Positions 1-7,540 of a stretch of 20,679 bases of DNA are shown here, piece after piece. A program made the translations under genes and the position numbers. Location: the IMG/VR virus record IMGVR_UViG_3300000101_000184, positions 1 through 20,679 of that record. One strand, written 5' to 3'. The stretch's first letter is position 1. Each line of letters starts with the position of its first letter. The stretch comes from a virus. The notes beneath the pieces were generated by a model, which had not been told where the DNA came from, ran no database searches, and saw only the letters and a list, made by a program, of their open reading frames with translations.

Positions 1-1683
1 ACCAATGTTACGTGCACTTTCAAGAGCGGAAGCTGTAGCTGCGTTACCTGAAACATTACCTGTAATATTACCTGTTACGTTACCTTCTAAGTTTGCAACA
101 ACAGTACCTGTGACATAACTTGAATGTCCTGTGTTAATAGTACCTGCAGGTACAGGGTCATATTCATCAACTAAGCGCCACTTAGATTCACTTGCGTCAT
201 AGAACAAACCCATATGAGTGTATCCTACGCCGCTTGTACCTGTATTCCTATTAGAAAAGAAACCTGTATCTACGTTAGTAGGTGCGGCTGTACCTGTCCA
301 AACATCGTTAAGCGTGTGGCCTGTAGTAGCACCAAACTTTACAGATATATTATCTGCGCTGTGGATCATCTGCTCACTACCAGTAATAGCATTACCTGTA
401 GTAATAGTCGTAGTAAAGTTATCAGTACTTACTGCAAAAGTATCAGGCGTTCCTACACTATCAATTTTTACATAGTAATTAGTAGACGCTGTTCCTGTAA
501 AGTGACCTGCAAAGAAGGCGTCATCTAGTCCAGAACCTGTAAAGGTTGTGTTGGCATCACCAATAGCATCACCTTCATTGGCACGATAGAAAGGCGCACC
601 AGCAGTAACATCAGATGTAGAGGTTGTATTTGTAGAGCCTGTGACGTTCAAATCACCATCAATGGTTAGGCTACCACCAATATGTTGATCCATTTGAACA
701 CGGAAAGATTTAATAGAGTGATTTTGTTGAGCAAGAAAGGCTACACCATTTGTGGCATCTGACCTAACAACAAAACCAAGACACATAGGAAAGTTAGGAT
801 AAACAGGAGCAGCAGTTTGGGTAGCCCCATCTGTAATACCAGTAAAGAATTGACCTACACTTAAATGGCTAGTATCAATACCCTCTAACCTGCCTGCAGT
901 AATTATGTATCCATAAGAGTTGTTTGTTATATCAGCGGCAATCAAGCCTTCTGATTTATACTTTGTACTACTTGTAGCATTAGCAGCAGCCACAGTAGGT
1001 ACATATGTCCCATTAGAAGTTTTAGTACCTGCAAAATATACAGGTGTACCTTTTGACAGGGTAGCACCTGTCTCATTGTACACTCTAGCATGTTCTTCAA
1101 TACCTAACTCGTGTACAACTCCCGCATCGTCAGAGTAGTAGTTAAGCGTTTTATGTATGTTATCATACCATAAGCGACCTTCACCATGCGCAGGATGGGA
1201 TGCTTGTGCAGCAAGATCTATCCAATCATCTACGTCAAGTTGACCACCAACAGTAACATTTCCAGTAGCATCTACCGTAGTAAAATTAGAAGCGGCAGCT
1301 TGGGCAGCACCAATAATAGCACCATCAATAGCACCGCCATTAATATCAACATTACCATTGGCATCCGTATATACAGCTTTGTCTGAAGGGTATGTCATAA
1401 AGACATCTTTTTTACCTGCACCAAAGTTTACAGCACTAGTTCCGTTAGACCCAGACAGCACTGTAGTACGAGTAATAGTATTACCCGTATTCCATGTACC
1501 TAAACCTACTTCCCATTCGTCTGTACCCGAGACAGTAGTTATAATAGCATAGTAAGTAGTATCGCCATTTGTCATATAGGACTGAAATGAATCAAATGTT
1601 TCAGAAGAACCCTCTAAAGATACCGCTCCAGTACCTGTAGTAAGAGTATATTCCTTAACCCTGTCTTTTAATATAAATGCCAT
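1..1683 (-). CDS. Tail fibre-like virion protein (3' end outside window)
   Basis: The frame is open from an ATG at 1683 down to base 1, giving 561 residues with no stop, so the C-terminus lies outside the window. The start (MAFILKDRVKEYT) follows a weak AAGGTAG ribosome site. The protein is rich in Thr, Gly, Asn and Ser and low in Cys. Its visible C-terminal end carries a run of GNVTGN/GNITGN/GNVSGN units followed by ATASALESARNIG. That pattern is typical of the shafts and spacers of phage tail fibres and appendage proteins. Its place downstream of the capsid genes fits a tail role, probably host contact. Which part of the tail it forms cannot be told without the missing C-terminus, which may carry a receptor-binding or chaperone domain. 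No catalytic motif is seen. Confidence 0.75.
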   Translation of the reverse strand, partial: MAFILKDRVKEYTLTTGTGAVSLEGSSETFDSFQSYMTNGDTTYYAIITTVSGTDEWEVGLGTWNTGNTITRTTVLSGSNGTSAVNFGAGKKDVFMTYPSDKAVYTDANGNVDINGGAIDGAIIGAAQAAASNFTTVDATGNVTVGGQLDVDDWIDLAAQASHPAHGEGRLWYDNIHKTLNYYSDDAGVVHELGIEEHARVYNETGATLSKGTPVYFAGTKTSNGTYVPTVAAANATSSTKYKSEGLIAADITNNSYGYIITAGRLEGIDTSHLSVGQFFTGITDGATQTAAPVYPNFPMCLGFVVRSDATNGVAFLAQQNHSIKSFRVQMDQHIGGSLTIDGDLNVTGSTNTTSTSDVTAGAPFYRANEGDAIGDANTTFTGSGLDDAFFAGHFTGTASTNYYVKIDSVGTPDTFAVSTDNFTTTITTGNAITGSEQMIHSADNISVKFGATTGHTLNDVWTGTAAPTNVDTGFFSNRNTGTSGVGYTHMGLFYDASESKWRLVDEYDPVPAGTINTGHSSYVTGTVVANLEGNVTGNITGNVSGNAATASALESARNIG

Positions 1684-1701
1684 ACTATAATTCTACCTTA
1701 A

Positions 1702-2208
1702 TTAAACTAGTCGAATAAGTGCTGTTGCGCCCTCTGAACCTACTGCTGGGAAGTCTACTGTAAAGTTACCCGCTGTAGATGTAACCGTTTGACCAAAGCT
1801 AAACACTGCAATAGCGTTATGGTTAGCTAAAGAATGGTTATATATAAGAGCACCTTCTGCTGAAGTTGTAATATCTGCCCAAACTTTATCTGAAAAAGTT
1901 ACGTATGCACGGTCATCTGCTGTAGAAAGTGCAATAGAAACTCCTGCTAAAGTATTATTGGTGACACTATAAGCAGCACCTGTAACAACGGCTTCATCAT
2001 TTGTGCCTGTTGTTAAACCCGCACCTGCAGGAAGTGTGCCACCTGAATATGTACTATCAGCATTATCATATGTTTTTGTTTCTGCGCCGTAAGATTCGGT
2101 TGAACTCGCTTTAATTAATGCAATCTTTATTGTGTGATTGTCCAAGTCGTGCAAACCTTCAAGAAGTTCTTTCTTAAAAGTATTACACATTGCCGTTGTT
2201 ACACCCAT
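1702..2208 (-). CDS. Small beta-rich virion protein (168 aa)
   Basis: The protein begins MGVTTAMCNTFKKELLEGLHDL and continues with NHTIKIALIK. It then has a long Thr/Ala/Gly-rich part with alternating hydrophobic residues and ends AVGSEGATALIRLV. This layout matches a family of small structural proteins I know from marine phages that sit next to head or tail genes; I know of no biochemical role. A GGAG ribosome site lies 8 nt before the ATG. The gene lies between a capsid-associated protein and the tail protein, 18 nt before the latter. A head-surface, neck or tail-tube role is equally possible. Virion association is inferred from position and composition only. Confidence 0.65.
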   Translation of the reverse strand: MGVTTAMCNTFKKELLEGLHDLDNHTIKIALIKASSTESYGAETKTYDNADSTYSGGTLPAGAGLTTGTNDEAVVTGAAYSVTNNTLAGVSIALSTADDRAYVTFSDKVWADITTSAEGALIYNHSLANHNAIAVFSFGQTVTSTAGNFTVDFPAVGSEGATALIRLV

Positions 2209-2231
2209 TGTTTTTCTCCATGTAAGGGTAA

Positions 2232-2254
2232 GGGGCCAGCATTAAGCCAGCCCC
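2232..2254 (-). other. Intergenic hairpin, possible processing site
   Basis: The arms GGGGCTGGC and GCTGGCCCC (minus strand) pair over 9 bp, including two tandem G-U pairs, around the loop TTAAT. The hairpin fills most of the 55-nt gap between two virion genes. No U-run follows, so a simple Rho-independent terminator is unlikely. It may block 3' decay or tune the expression ratio between capsid-side and tail-side genes. Confidence 0.5.
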
Positions 2255-2263
2255 GAACTTAAT

Positions 2264-2662
2264 TTATGCTAATGCATCACGTGCTACTTCGGCAGCACCT
2301 TCTCCATCAACGTTCATCAACAAAGCCCAAACACGCAGTTTACCTGCAGTTGCTGTGCCTGTCAGTGTGTCTACGGTGATGTCCAATGTGTCAGCCGCTC
2401 CCATGTATGAAATGCCAGCAATTGAAGGTGCAACAGCACCTACAGCTTTACTAGCCATTTCATACGCAGCAACAAAAGCATCATCATCGGCAGCACCAAT
2501 GTCGAAAACCAGTGAAGACGCACCAGTTAGTGCTTCAGTAACTTCAACACCAGCAGCCAGTACGACTGTTTGTGCAGGAAGAGACATAACACTATTAGCG
2601 CCTGCACTTAGTGCAGTTGCGGCAACTTCGACAGAAACATTACGAATACCTTCTAAAGCCAT
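2264..2662 (-). CDS. Putative capsid-associated virion protein (132 aa)
   Basis: This is an Ala/Val/Thr-rich protein (MALEGIRNVSVEVAATALSA...). Short hydrophobic strands alternate with Gly/Asp turns and there is almost no Lys, which suggests a small beta-sandwich. It begins 14 nt after the major capsid gene with a strong GGGAGGA ribosome site 8 nt before the ATG, so it should be made from the same transcript at a high level. A small acidic beta-rich protein directly after a capsid gene is a common position for a capsid decoration (head-stabilising) protein, so that is my best guess. There is no motif that proves it, and a head-completion role remains open. Confidence 0.6.
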   Translation of the reverse strand: MALEGIRNVSVEVAATALSAGANSVMSLPAQTVVLAAGVEVTEALTGASSLVFDIGAADDDAFVAAYEMASKAVGAVAPSIAGISYMGAADTLDITVDTLTGTATAGKLRVWALLMNVDGEGAAEVARDALA

Positions 2663-2676
2663 TTGTTATTCCTCCC

Positions 2677-3732
2677 TTATGCCAAGTGGTACTTAGCGTT
2701 CACAAGAGCTTCAGGACGAAGGATCTTGCGACCATATAGATGCATACCGCGAACAATGTCAGCGAATGAATCTGGGTCACGATAAGTTTCAGTTTTGTTG
2801 ATCTGCTCTGCAGTTGCAACGGCTGAATCGTGACCAGCAACAATCATACCATAGTTAGTGCTGGAGTTAGTGCCTGTAAAGGACGGACCATCATTAGCGG
2901 CAGGTAGATTGTTTGATTGATAAACACGGAAACCATGAATGTTCATACCAACTTGACCATTAGCCAAACCAGAACCACCAAAATCAGCGTTAAACAAACG
3001 TGAGTCTTCATCTTTCAGAAGTTCCATAAACACAGGATCGACTACCAACCAACGGCCTTGTGTATCCACATTTTGTTGATCTAACAAACGTGACATACGT
3101 GCAATAACAGTCAGTGGGAAAGTATCACCAGCAGCAGGAGTAGTATCGGTTGCTCCACCAGCACGAGGCTGAAGGGCAAGCGCATCACCTGCAGAACCAC
3201 CAAAGGATGCTGCATCAATTTTCATTGAAGCAATCAATTCGTCAGTAGTTGAGCCAACAGCGTTTGTACCATTAACCACATTGTTTACCGTATCAGGTGT
3301 ACCGTGAATAGCTGACTGTTTGAAACCTGTCAAGTAGCCAAGTACATCTTGGTCAAACTGATCTGACAAACGATAGGCTGCACGATCACTTGCAAGGCTT
3401 TGGAAGTTTACGTGACTATGGGCTTCCTCAATATCATCGACTTTGAAAGCAAAGTAGTTAGCTTTATCAATGGTTAATGAGAAATCTTCATCGTCAAGAT
3501 CTTGTGGTGTGATAGTTGTACCACGCTCATATGCTTTAACGGTGATCTCAGGTTCTTTAATAATTTTAACTGAGTCGCCCATTGCAGCGATTTCTCCGAA
3601 ATAATCAGAGTTAGTGATTGCTTCACAAATAGATGCCTTGCGGAATGCAAGCTGCACCTGTTTGCTATAAATTACTGGTGAGAAGTTACCATTGGGTAAG
3701 TTGCCATAACCAGCAGCGGATGTAAATGCCAT
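2677..3732 (-). CDS. Major capsid protein
   Basis: The 351-residue protein begins MAFTSAAGYGNLPNGNFSP. Features typical of HK97-fold coat proteins encoded after a scaffold gene are visible: an N-terminal segment with YSKQVQLAFRKASICEAITN (about 23-42), a strand-rich part with GDSVKIIKEPEITVKAYERG, and acidic E-loop-like text (TPQDLDDEDFSLTIDKANYF). Later come the conserved SDQFDQDVLGYL stretch and RWLVVDPVFMELLKDEDSR. It would assemble into the procapsid shell around the scaffold protein. A strong AAGGAG site lies 8 nt before the ATG. Its own promoter and a 5' hairpin lie upstream, as expected for the most abundant virion protein. No N-terminal protease-processing signal or prohead protease gene is evident. 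Confidence 0.87.
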   Translation of the reverse strand: MAFTSAAGYGNLPNGNFSPVIYSKQVQLAFRKASICEAITNSDYFGEIAAMGDSVKIIKEPEITVKAYERGTTITPQDLDDEDFSLTIDKANYFAFKVDDIEEAHSHVNFQSLASDRAAYRLSDQFDQDVLGYLTGFKQSAIHGTPDTVNNVVNGTNAVGSTTDELIASMKIDAASFGGSAGDALALQPRAGGATDTTPAAGDTFPLTVIARMSRLLDQQNVDTQGRWLVVDPVFMELLKDEDSRLFNADFGGSGLANGQVGMNIHGFRVYQSNNLPAANDGPSFTGTNSSTNYGMIVAGHDSAVATAEQINKTETYRDPDSFADIVRGMHLYGRKILRPEALVNAKYHLA

Positions 3733-3816
3733 TTCTATTTCTCCTTAGCATTGTATCACAGATGCAAACTGACAATATCTTATTAGGGGCTAAAGCTATA
3801 TTGGGTGCACTATTAT

Positions 3817-3834
3817 AAACATCGGCCAATGTTT
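3817..3834. repeat. 18-bp near-palindrome in the capsid leader
   Basis: AAACATCGGCCAATGTTT is an inverted repeat with one mismatched pair around GGCC. It lies in the roughly 220-nt predicted leader of the capsid mRNA. A second inverted repeat, CTAATG...CATTAG (3838-3859), lies beside it on the upstream side of the transcript. Either could fold in RNA or bind a dimeric protein. Confidence 0.4.
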
Positions 3835-3903
3835 AAGCTAATGGGCCATAAGACATTAGGTTGTCCGTAAGGTTTTATTGCTGTTTGCTGTAGTATAGTT
3901 ATT

Positions 3904-3947
3904 CCTGTGTGGGTAACTGTAGTTGATACCTAGCAGGGCCACACAGG
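3904..3947 (-). other. 5'-end hairpin of the capsid mRNA leader
   Basis: CCTGTGTGG and CCACACAGG form a perfect 9-bp stem with a 26-nt loop that could itself close a GGTA/TACC pair. The predicted transcription start (about 3953) lies 6 nt upstream of the stem, so the hairpin would sit at the mRNA 5' end. A stem there commonly protects a transcript from 5'-end-dependent decay. No U-run follows, so a terminator is less likely. Confidence 0.5.
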
Positions 3948-3960
3948 GATTGTACATATA

Positions 3961-3988
3961 GTTATATCATATATATTCTATATGTCAA
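3961..3988 (-). promoter_or_regulatory. Predicted sigma70-type promoter for the capsid gene
   Basis: Minus strand: consensus TTGACA (3988-3983), a 16-nt spacer, then TGATATAAC, which supplies an extended -10 (TG-A-TATAAC, -10 at 3966-3961). The 260-nt gap in which it sits is the largest inside the leftward block. It would drive the capsid gene and the genes after it separately from scaffold and portal. The same ATGATATAACTAT core occurs before the DUF1127 gene. Confidence 0.65.
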
Positions 3989-3992
3989 TAGT

Positions 3993-4853
3993 CTAACGCG
4001 CAGAACCCGATACATCGTATACAAATTTTCCAGTTCGTATAGCGTCCATAATGTCGTCAGCTTTACTTTCGTACTCACTTGGTGACATTCTTTGCACTTG
4101 AGATTCTCTATAGGCTATATTAGAATCTGCACTGTCGGGAGCACTGCGTGTATTTTTTGTAGACACAGACTTGGCTGCATCTTTATTAGAAGATTTTTTA
4201 GTCTTAGTAATACCACGATCTACTTTGTATAGGTCTATGGCACGTGCAGCGGAACGGGCATCTTCTGAATTTTCGTACAAAGCATCTTGAACCCACTTAG
4301 GCTGTTCGTCTGCCCATTCGTGAAAGTCATCGCTGTCTCGAATTTCTGTAAAGTCAGGATGAATACGAAGTAATTCTACTTCTGCTTTTTCTTTAGTTGC
4401 CTCAAACCGCATTTCATCAATCATCTTTACACGATCTTCTAATTCTGCAGAATGTTCCTTAGCTTTTTTAATAGCAATAGTCTCTACGATAGCAGCTACA
4501 TCTGGGTATTCAGAAATCCATTTCTCTAAATCTTCATCGGATGTAGGTAACTTAATGTTATTCTTAGTTGACTGATTAAGCTGGCCCTCTAAAACACTAA
4601 TACGTTCTTCGTAGCTACGTTCTTTTTCTTGTGTGTGTCGTCGTAAATCACCATATCGTTTTTTAAAACTTTTTTCTTCTGCGTTAGCTGGCTCTTGTTC
4701 TACCACTTCTTCAGAAGGTTTTTGTCTAGCTTCAATTAACTGATCTAGTTCCTCTTGTTCACGTTGTCGTTTTTCTTCGTTAGTATATTTTTTATTAGCA
4801 AATGCTACCTTTTTAGGAGTTTGCATTTCTTCTGCCATAACTGTATCGTTCAT
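3993..4853 (-). CDS. Scaffold protein
   Basis: This is a highly charged, Glu/Lys/Arg/Gln-rich protein with no Cys and strong coiled-coil character (KRQREQEELDQLIEARQ, KERSYEERISVLEGQLNQ). It carries FKKRYGDLRRHTQEK, a sequence I recognise from capsid scaffold proteins of marine phages. The C-terminal part (DAARSAARAIDLYKVDRG...MDAIRTGKFVYDV) is short, helical and basic, as expected for a coat-binding end. It lies between the 800-aa virion protein and the capsid gene, the usual scaffold position. I place the start at the ATG at 4853 (MNDTVMAEEM, 286 aa), because GAAGGAAG lies just upstream. A longer frame from GTG at 4877 would put that ribosome site inside the gene. Confidence 0.8.
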   Translation of the reverse strand: MNDTVMAEEMQTPKKVAFANKKYTNEEKRQREQEELDQLIEARQKPSEEVVEQEPANAEEKSFKKRYGDLRRHTQEKERSYEERISVLEGQLNQSTKNNIKLPTSDEDLEKWISEYPDVAAIVETIAIKKAKEHSAELEDRVKMIDEMRFEATKEKAEVELLRIHPDFTEIRDSDDFHEWADEQPKWVQDALYENSEDARSAARAIDLYKVDRGITKTKKSSNKDAAKSVSTKNTRSAPDSADSNIAYRESQVQRMSPSEYESKADDIMDAIRTGKFVYDVSGSAR

Positions 4854-4926
4854 TTTAGTACTTCCTTCTGGGGCCACCGTAGCCTAGTGTTGGTAGGGGG
4901 ATGAGTAGCCAGACAAATATAACAGA

Positions 4927-7329
4927 TTACTTACGTACTGCTAAACCACGTTTCTTTTTAGGCATACCACCTTTTGATAATCCAGATATACCAAAGGCAC
5001 TATCTAACGCTGCACCACCTTGTTTTTCTGTAGGTGATAAATTAAATGTTTTACGAGAAGCTTCTTTCGTAGCTTTTTTTGCTGCTTTAGCTACAGATTG
5101 AGGACTAAACACATTAGAAGGGCCATCGTCATTTCCACTATTTTGATTTGTAGATATTACTCTTGGGGCTGTAACTACAGGTGCTGCTGGAGTAGGTGGG
5201 GAAGAATCTTGACTATCTTGCCCTGTCAACTTTAGTATTTGTTTCCGTCTTTCTTCAGCCCTGTTAGTATTATAATTATCTGAATCTATATCTACGGTTG
5301 GTTCAACGGTAGATGTAACACGAGGATCTTTACTTGTACCTGCAATAGGGGCATCTCCTAGTGTGTTCATACCTACTAGTTCTTTAATCCTGTCTGATAA
5401 GCTACTTTGCTCCCTAGCTAAACTTCTAGCGATTAACTCATTTGCATTATTTTGTGCAATGCTAGTCCTAGATGCTAACGTATCGGGATTTATAAGAGAT
5501 GGGGGCCTATTGACATCTGTCTTTGCTGCACCATCTAGGGATAATGTTACAGGACTAGTATCTGGCATCTGTCTTCGCCGCAAAGCTTCATCTTGAACGA
5601 AGTTAGGAAAGCCTGTCTTAGGTGAGTAAGAAAGATAAGGATTTTCATAGGAGTATATAGTAGGACCATTAGCTCTATATTCAGCGTTCTTCTCAGCAAC
5701 TCCTAATGCCATTTCACCAGCAGCATCTCTTCCCTCAGATGTAATTGGTGGATAGTCTTGTACTTTGGAATCTACAGGAATTGTTCTTGTTAGTCTATTC
5801 ATGGAAGAAGGAATTTCGTCATAAGAAGAACCCATAACCATACTCTCTACAGTAGCAGCAGCAGTTTCAGCATCACCTGTACCCACAGTAGACCTTGCCA
5901 TATTTCTTTTTTCTTCATCAGATAATTGAATGTTTCCATTTTCTAATACTGCATTTACAACATCTTGATCGGTTTCTTCTAAAGATACTGTCGGAGCAGA
6001 ACTAGTAGGAGTAGCTTGCGCCGCAATAGCAACTTTTTTAACTTTGTCTTTTTGTTCAGTTGTTAACCCTAAAGACTCACCTATACTATCTACAACATTA
6101 GAAAGCACGTCACCTATTTTACCTAATATACTTTGATTATCAGCTTTACCTTCTAGTTTATCTTTCATAGCCATTAGTGCAGCTACTTGTCCAGGAACAG
6201 TGGTCTTCTTAGCCTCTTCAATTCGAGCATCTATAGTAGCTAGTATTTTATTCTTATTAGCTTTTTGTGCTAGGTGAGCAAAAATACCAACTACAGGACC
6301 GCCAATAACCGCGACAACACCTGACATAATAGAACCAGTTAAGCCTGTAATTTTTTCTGCTTCACTAATATAAGTTTCTAAAGGTGCACTATTCCAACCG
6401 CCTGCTTCTACAAATTTATTTACAGGTGTTGGAGTGGAATCATTATCGTTACTAACAGCTCTTTGTGGCGCTGTAAATGCAGTAGGTTGTGTAACAGGTG
6501 TAGTAGGAGTGACAGGCGTAGAATCAAATAGTACAAATCCTTCAGGTACAGCATCTATGGGTACGCCTTGTTGTGTACGAACTTCTATTTTTTCACCTGT
6601 TTCTGGGTTGTGGTATGTTACAGTTTCAACAGGAATAGTTGGATGTGTAGGCCAAACTATACCACCTGTATTATATTCATCAACCATTCCCCCATGAGCT
6701 TTTTCTTCTGGCTCTTCTACAATAATTAAATCCGCCATACCAAATGGTAAGTCATCAGGCATAGTAGCTTCGTCAGAGTTACCCATCTGACCCATAGCTT
6801 CCATTTCTTTTAGACCCATCTTAGCATCTTGACGTATACGCATTAGTTTATCTAGGCCAATGTAACGCACAACATCTGCAGGAAAAATAAACTCACCCTC
6901 ACTGATCATTGCAGGTATATCATCTCGAACTTCTTTACGAGTACTTCCTGATGGGACATCGTTACCAGATTCTTCATCTATCATACCGCCCTCATCTCTA
7001 AGACCGCCATCTTCAAAAAGTTCCATTTGATCTTTCATAGTAGTTCCACCTTTACTAAACTCAAGAGAATTACTACGTCTTTGCGCAGCTTCAATAGCTT
7101 CCTCTAATTCATTATGCATACTAGTAGGTTCTATTAAACCTTCATCTAACATTTCTATTAATTGATTTTCAGAGTATTGCTTACCGCCATGTATAGTAGG
7201 AACATTAATCCACTTACCTTTATACTCTATAGTTGTAGATTTTTCAGATACCATTTCACCTTCGGCAGTTTCATAAACATCCCTACCTGCTTGTGTTTGT
7301 TTACCTGTTCTTTTACCTACATCAGCCAT
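4927..7329 (-). CDS. Large modular virion protein (800 aa)
   Basis: Three parts are visible. The N-terminal module (about 35-90) reads YKGKWINVPTIHGGKQYSE...EEAIEAAQRRSNSL, a motif common in phage structural proteins. A second module (about 120-195) contains SGNDVPSGSTRKEVRDDIPA and EGEFIFPADVVRYIGLDKL, then DEATMPDDLPF, which I know from large virion proteins of marine phages. The rest is low-complexity Pro/Thr/Ser/Asp sequence interrupted by one hydrophobic stretch (about 328-353, GSIMSGVVAVIGGPVVGIFA) that could enter a membrane. The C-terminus (GGMPKKKRGLAVRK) is strongly basic. The gene sits between portal and scaffold, so the product is probably packaged or portal-attached and may be ejected with the DNA. 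Its start overlaps the preceding gene by 8 nt (ATGGCTGA). Confidence 0.7.
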   Translation of the reverse strand: MADVGKRTGKQTQAGRDVYETAEGEMVSEKSTTIEYKGKWINVPTIHGGKQYSENQLIEMLDEGLIEPTSMHNELEEAIEAAQRRSNSLEFSKGGTTMKDQMELFEDGGLRDEGGMIDEESGNDVPSGSTRKEVRDDIPAMISEGEFIFPADVVRYIGLDKLMRIRQDAKMGLKEMEAMGQMGNSDEATMPDDLPFGMADLIIVEEPEEKAHGGMVDEYNTGGIVWPTHPTIPVETVTYHNPETGEKIEVRTQQGVPIDAVPEGFVLFDSTPVTPTTPVTQPTAFTAPQRAVSNDNDSTPTPVNKFVEAGGWNSAPLETYISEAEKITGLTGSIMSGVVAVIGGPVVGIFAHLAQKANKNKILATIDARIEEAKKTTVPGQVAALMAMKDKLEGKADNQSILGKIGDVLSNVVDSIGESLGLTTEQKDKVKKVAIAAQATPTSSAPTVSLEETDQDVVNAVLENGNIQLSDEEKRNMARSTVGTGDAETAAATVESMVMGSSYDEIPSSMNRLTRTIPVDSKVQDYPPITSEGRDAAGEMALGVAEKNAEYRANGPTIYSYENPYLSYSPKTGFPNFVQDEALRRRQMPDTSPVTLSLDGAAKTDVNRPPSLINPDTLASRTSIAQNNANELIARSLAREQSSLSDRIKELVGMNTLGDAPIAGTSKDPRVTSTVEPTVDIDSDNYNTNRAEERRKQILKLTGQDSQDSSPPTPAAPVVTAPRVISTNQNSGNDDGPSNVFSPQSVAKAAKKATKEASRKTFNLSPTEKQGGAALDSAFGISGLSKGGMPKKKRGLAVRK

Positions 7330-7540
7330 TTTTTAATACTTCATCCCTAAGTAACTGTAGTCTACGTAACTGATAGATTGCACCCTGTGCTCTATGTATT
7401 GCCACGACATTATCTGACTGTTCTATTGCACGATGCTGTTGAGCAATAATAAAATTTAAGTACTCTTTAAAATCATTCCATTGCTGGGGGTTGTTGACCA
7501 GCGGCTTGAGCTTGTTCAGGTGCTCCTTGTCCTTGTTCAT
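7322..7540 (-). CDS. Small helical protein overlapping the portal 3' end (72 aa)
   Basis: The product is helical (MNKDKEHLNKLKPLVNNPQ...AIHRAQGAIYQLRRLQLLRDEVLKNG), with a conserved-looking NNPQQWNDFKEYLNFIIAQQHR core. I recognise the pattern from small proteins found between portal and structural genes in marine phages, but no function is known to me. A connector-associated or packaging-accessory role is only a guess from position. I place the start at the ATG at 7540, which has AAGGA about 10 nt upstream; a GTG at 7546 is the alternative. The first 68 nt lie inside the portal gene in another frame, and the last 8 nt overlap the next gene. Confidence 0.65.
   Translation of the reverse strand: MNKDKEHLNKLKPLVNNPQQWNDFKEYLNFIIAQQHRAIEQSDNVVAIHRAQGAIYQLRRLQLLRDEVLKNG

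Noticed and set aside
2380-2393. GTCCAATGTGTCAG as another copy of the GTCCAA palindrome
   Set aside because: Only one half-site matches; the other half is not symmetric, and it lies in a conserved coding region.
3904-3947. Rho-independent terminator between scaffold and capsid genes
   Set aside because: The stem is good but the loop is 26 nt and no U-run follows. Its position right after the predicted start fits a leader hairpin better.
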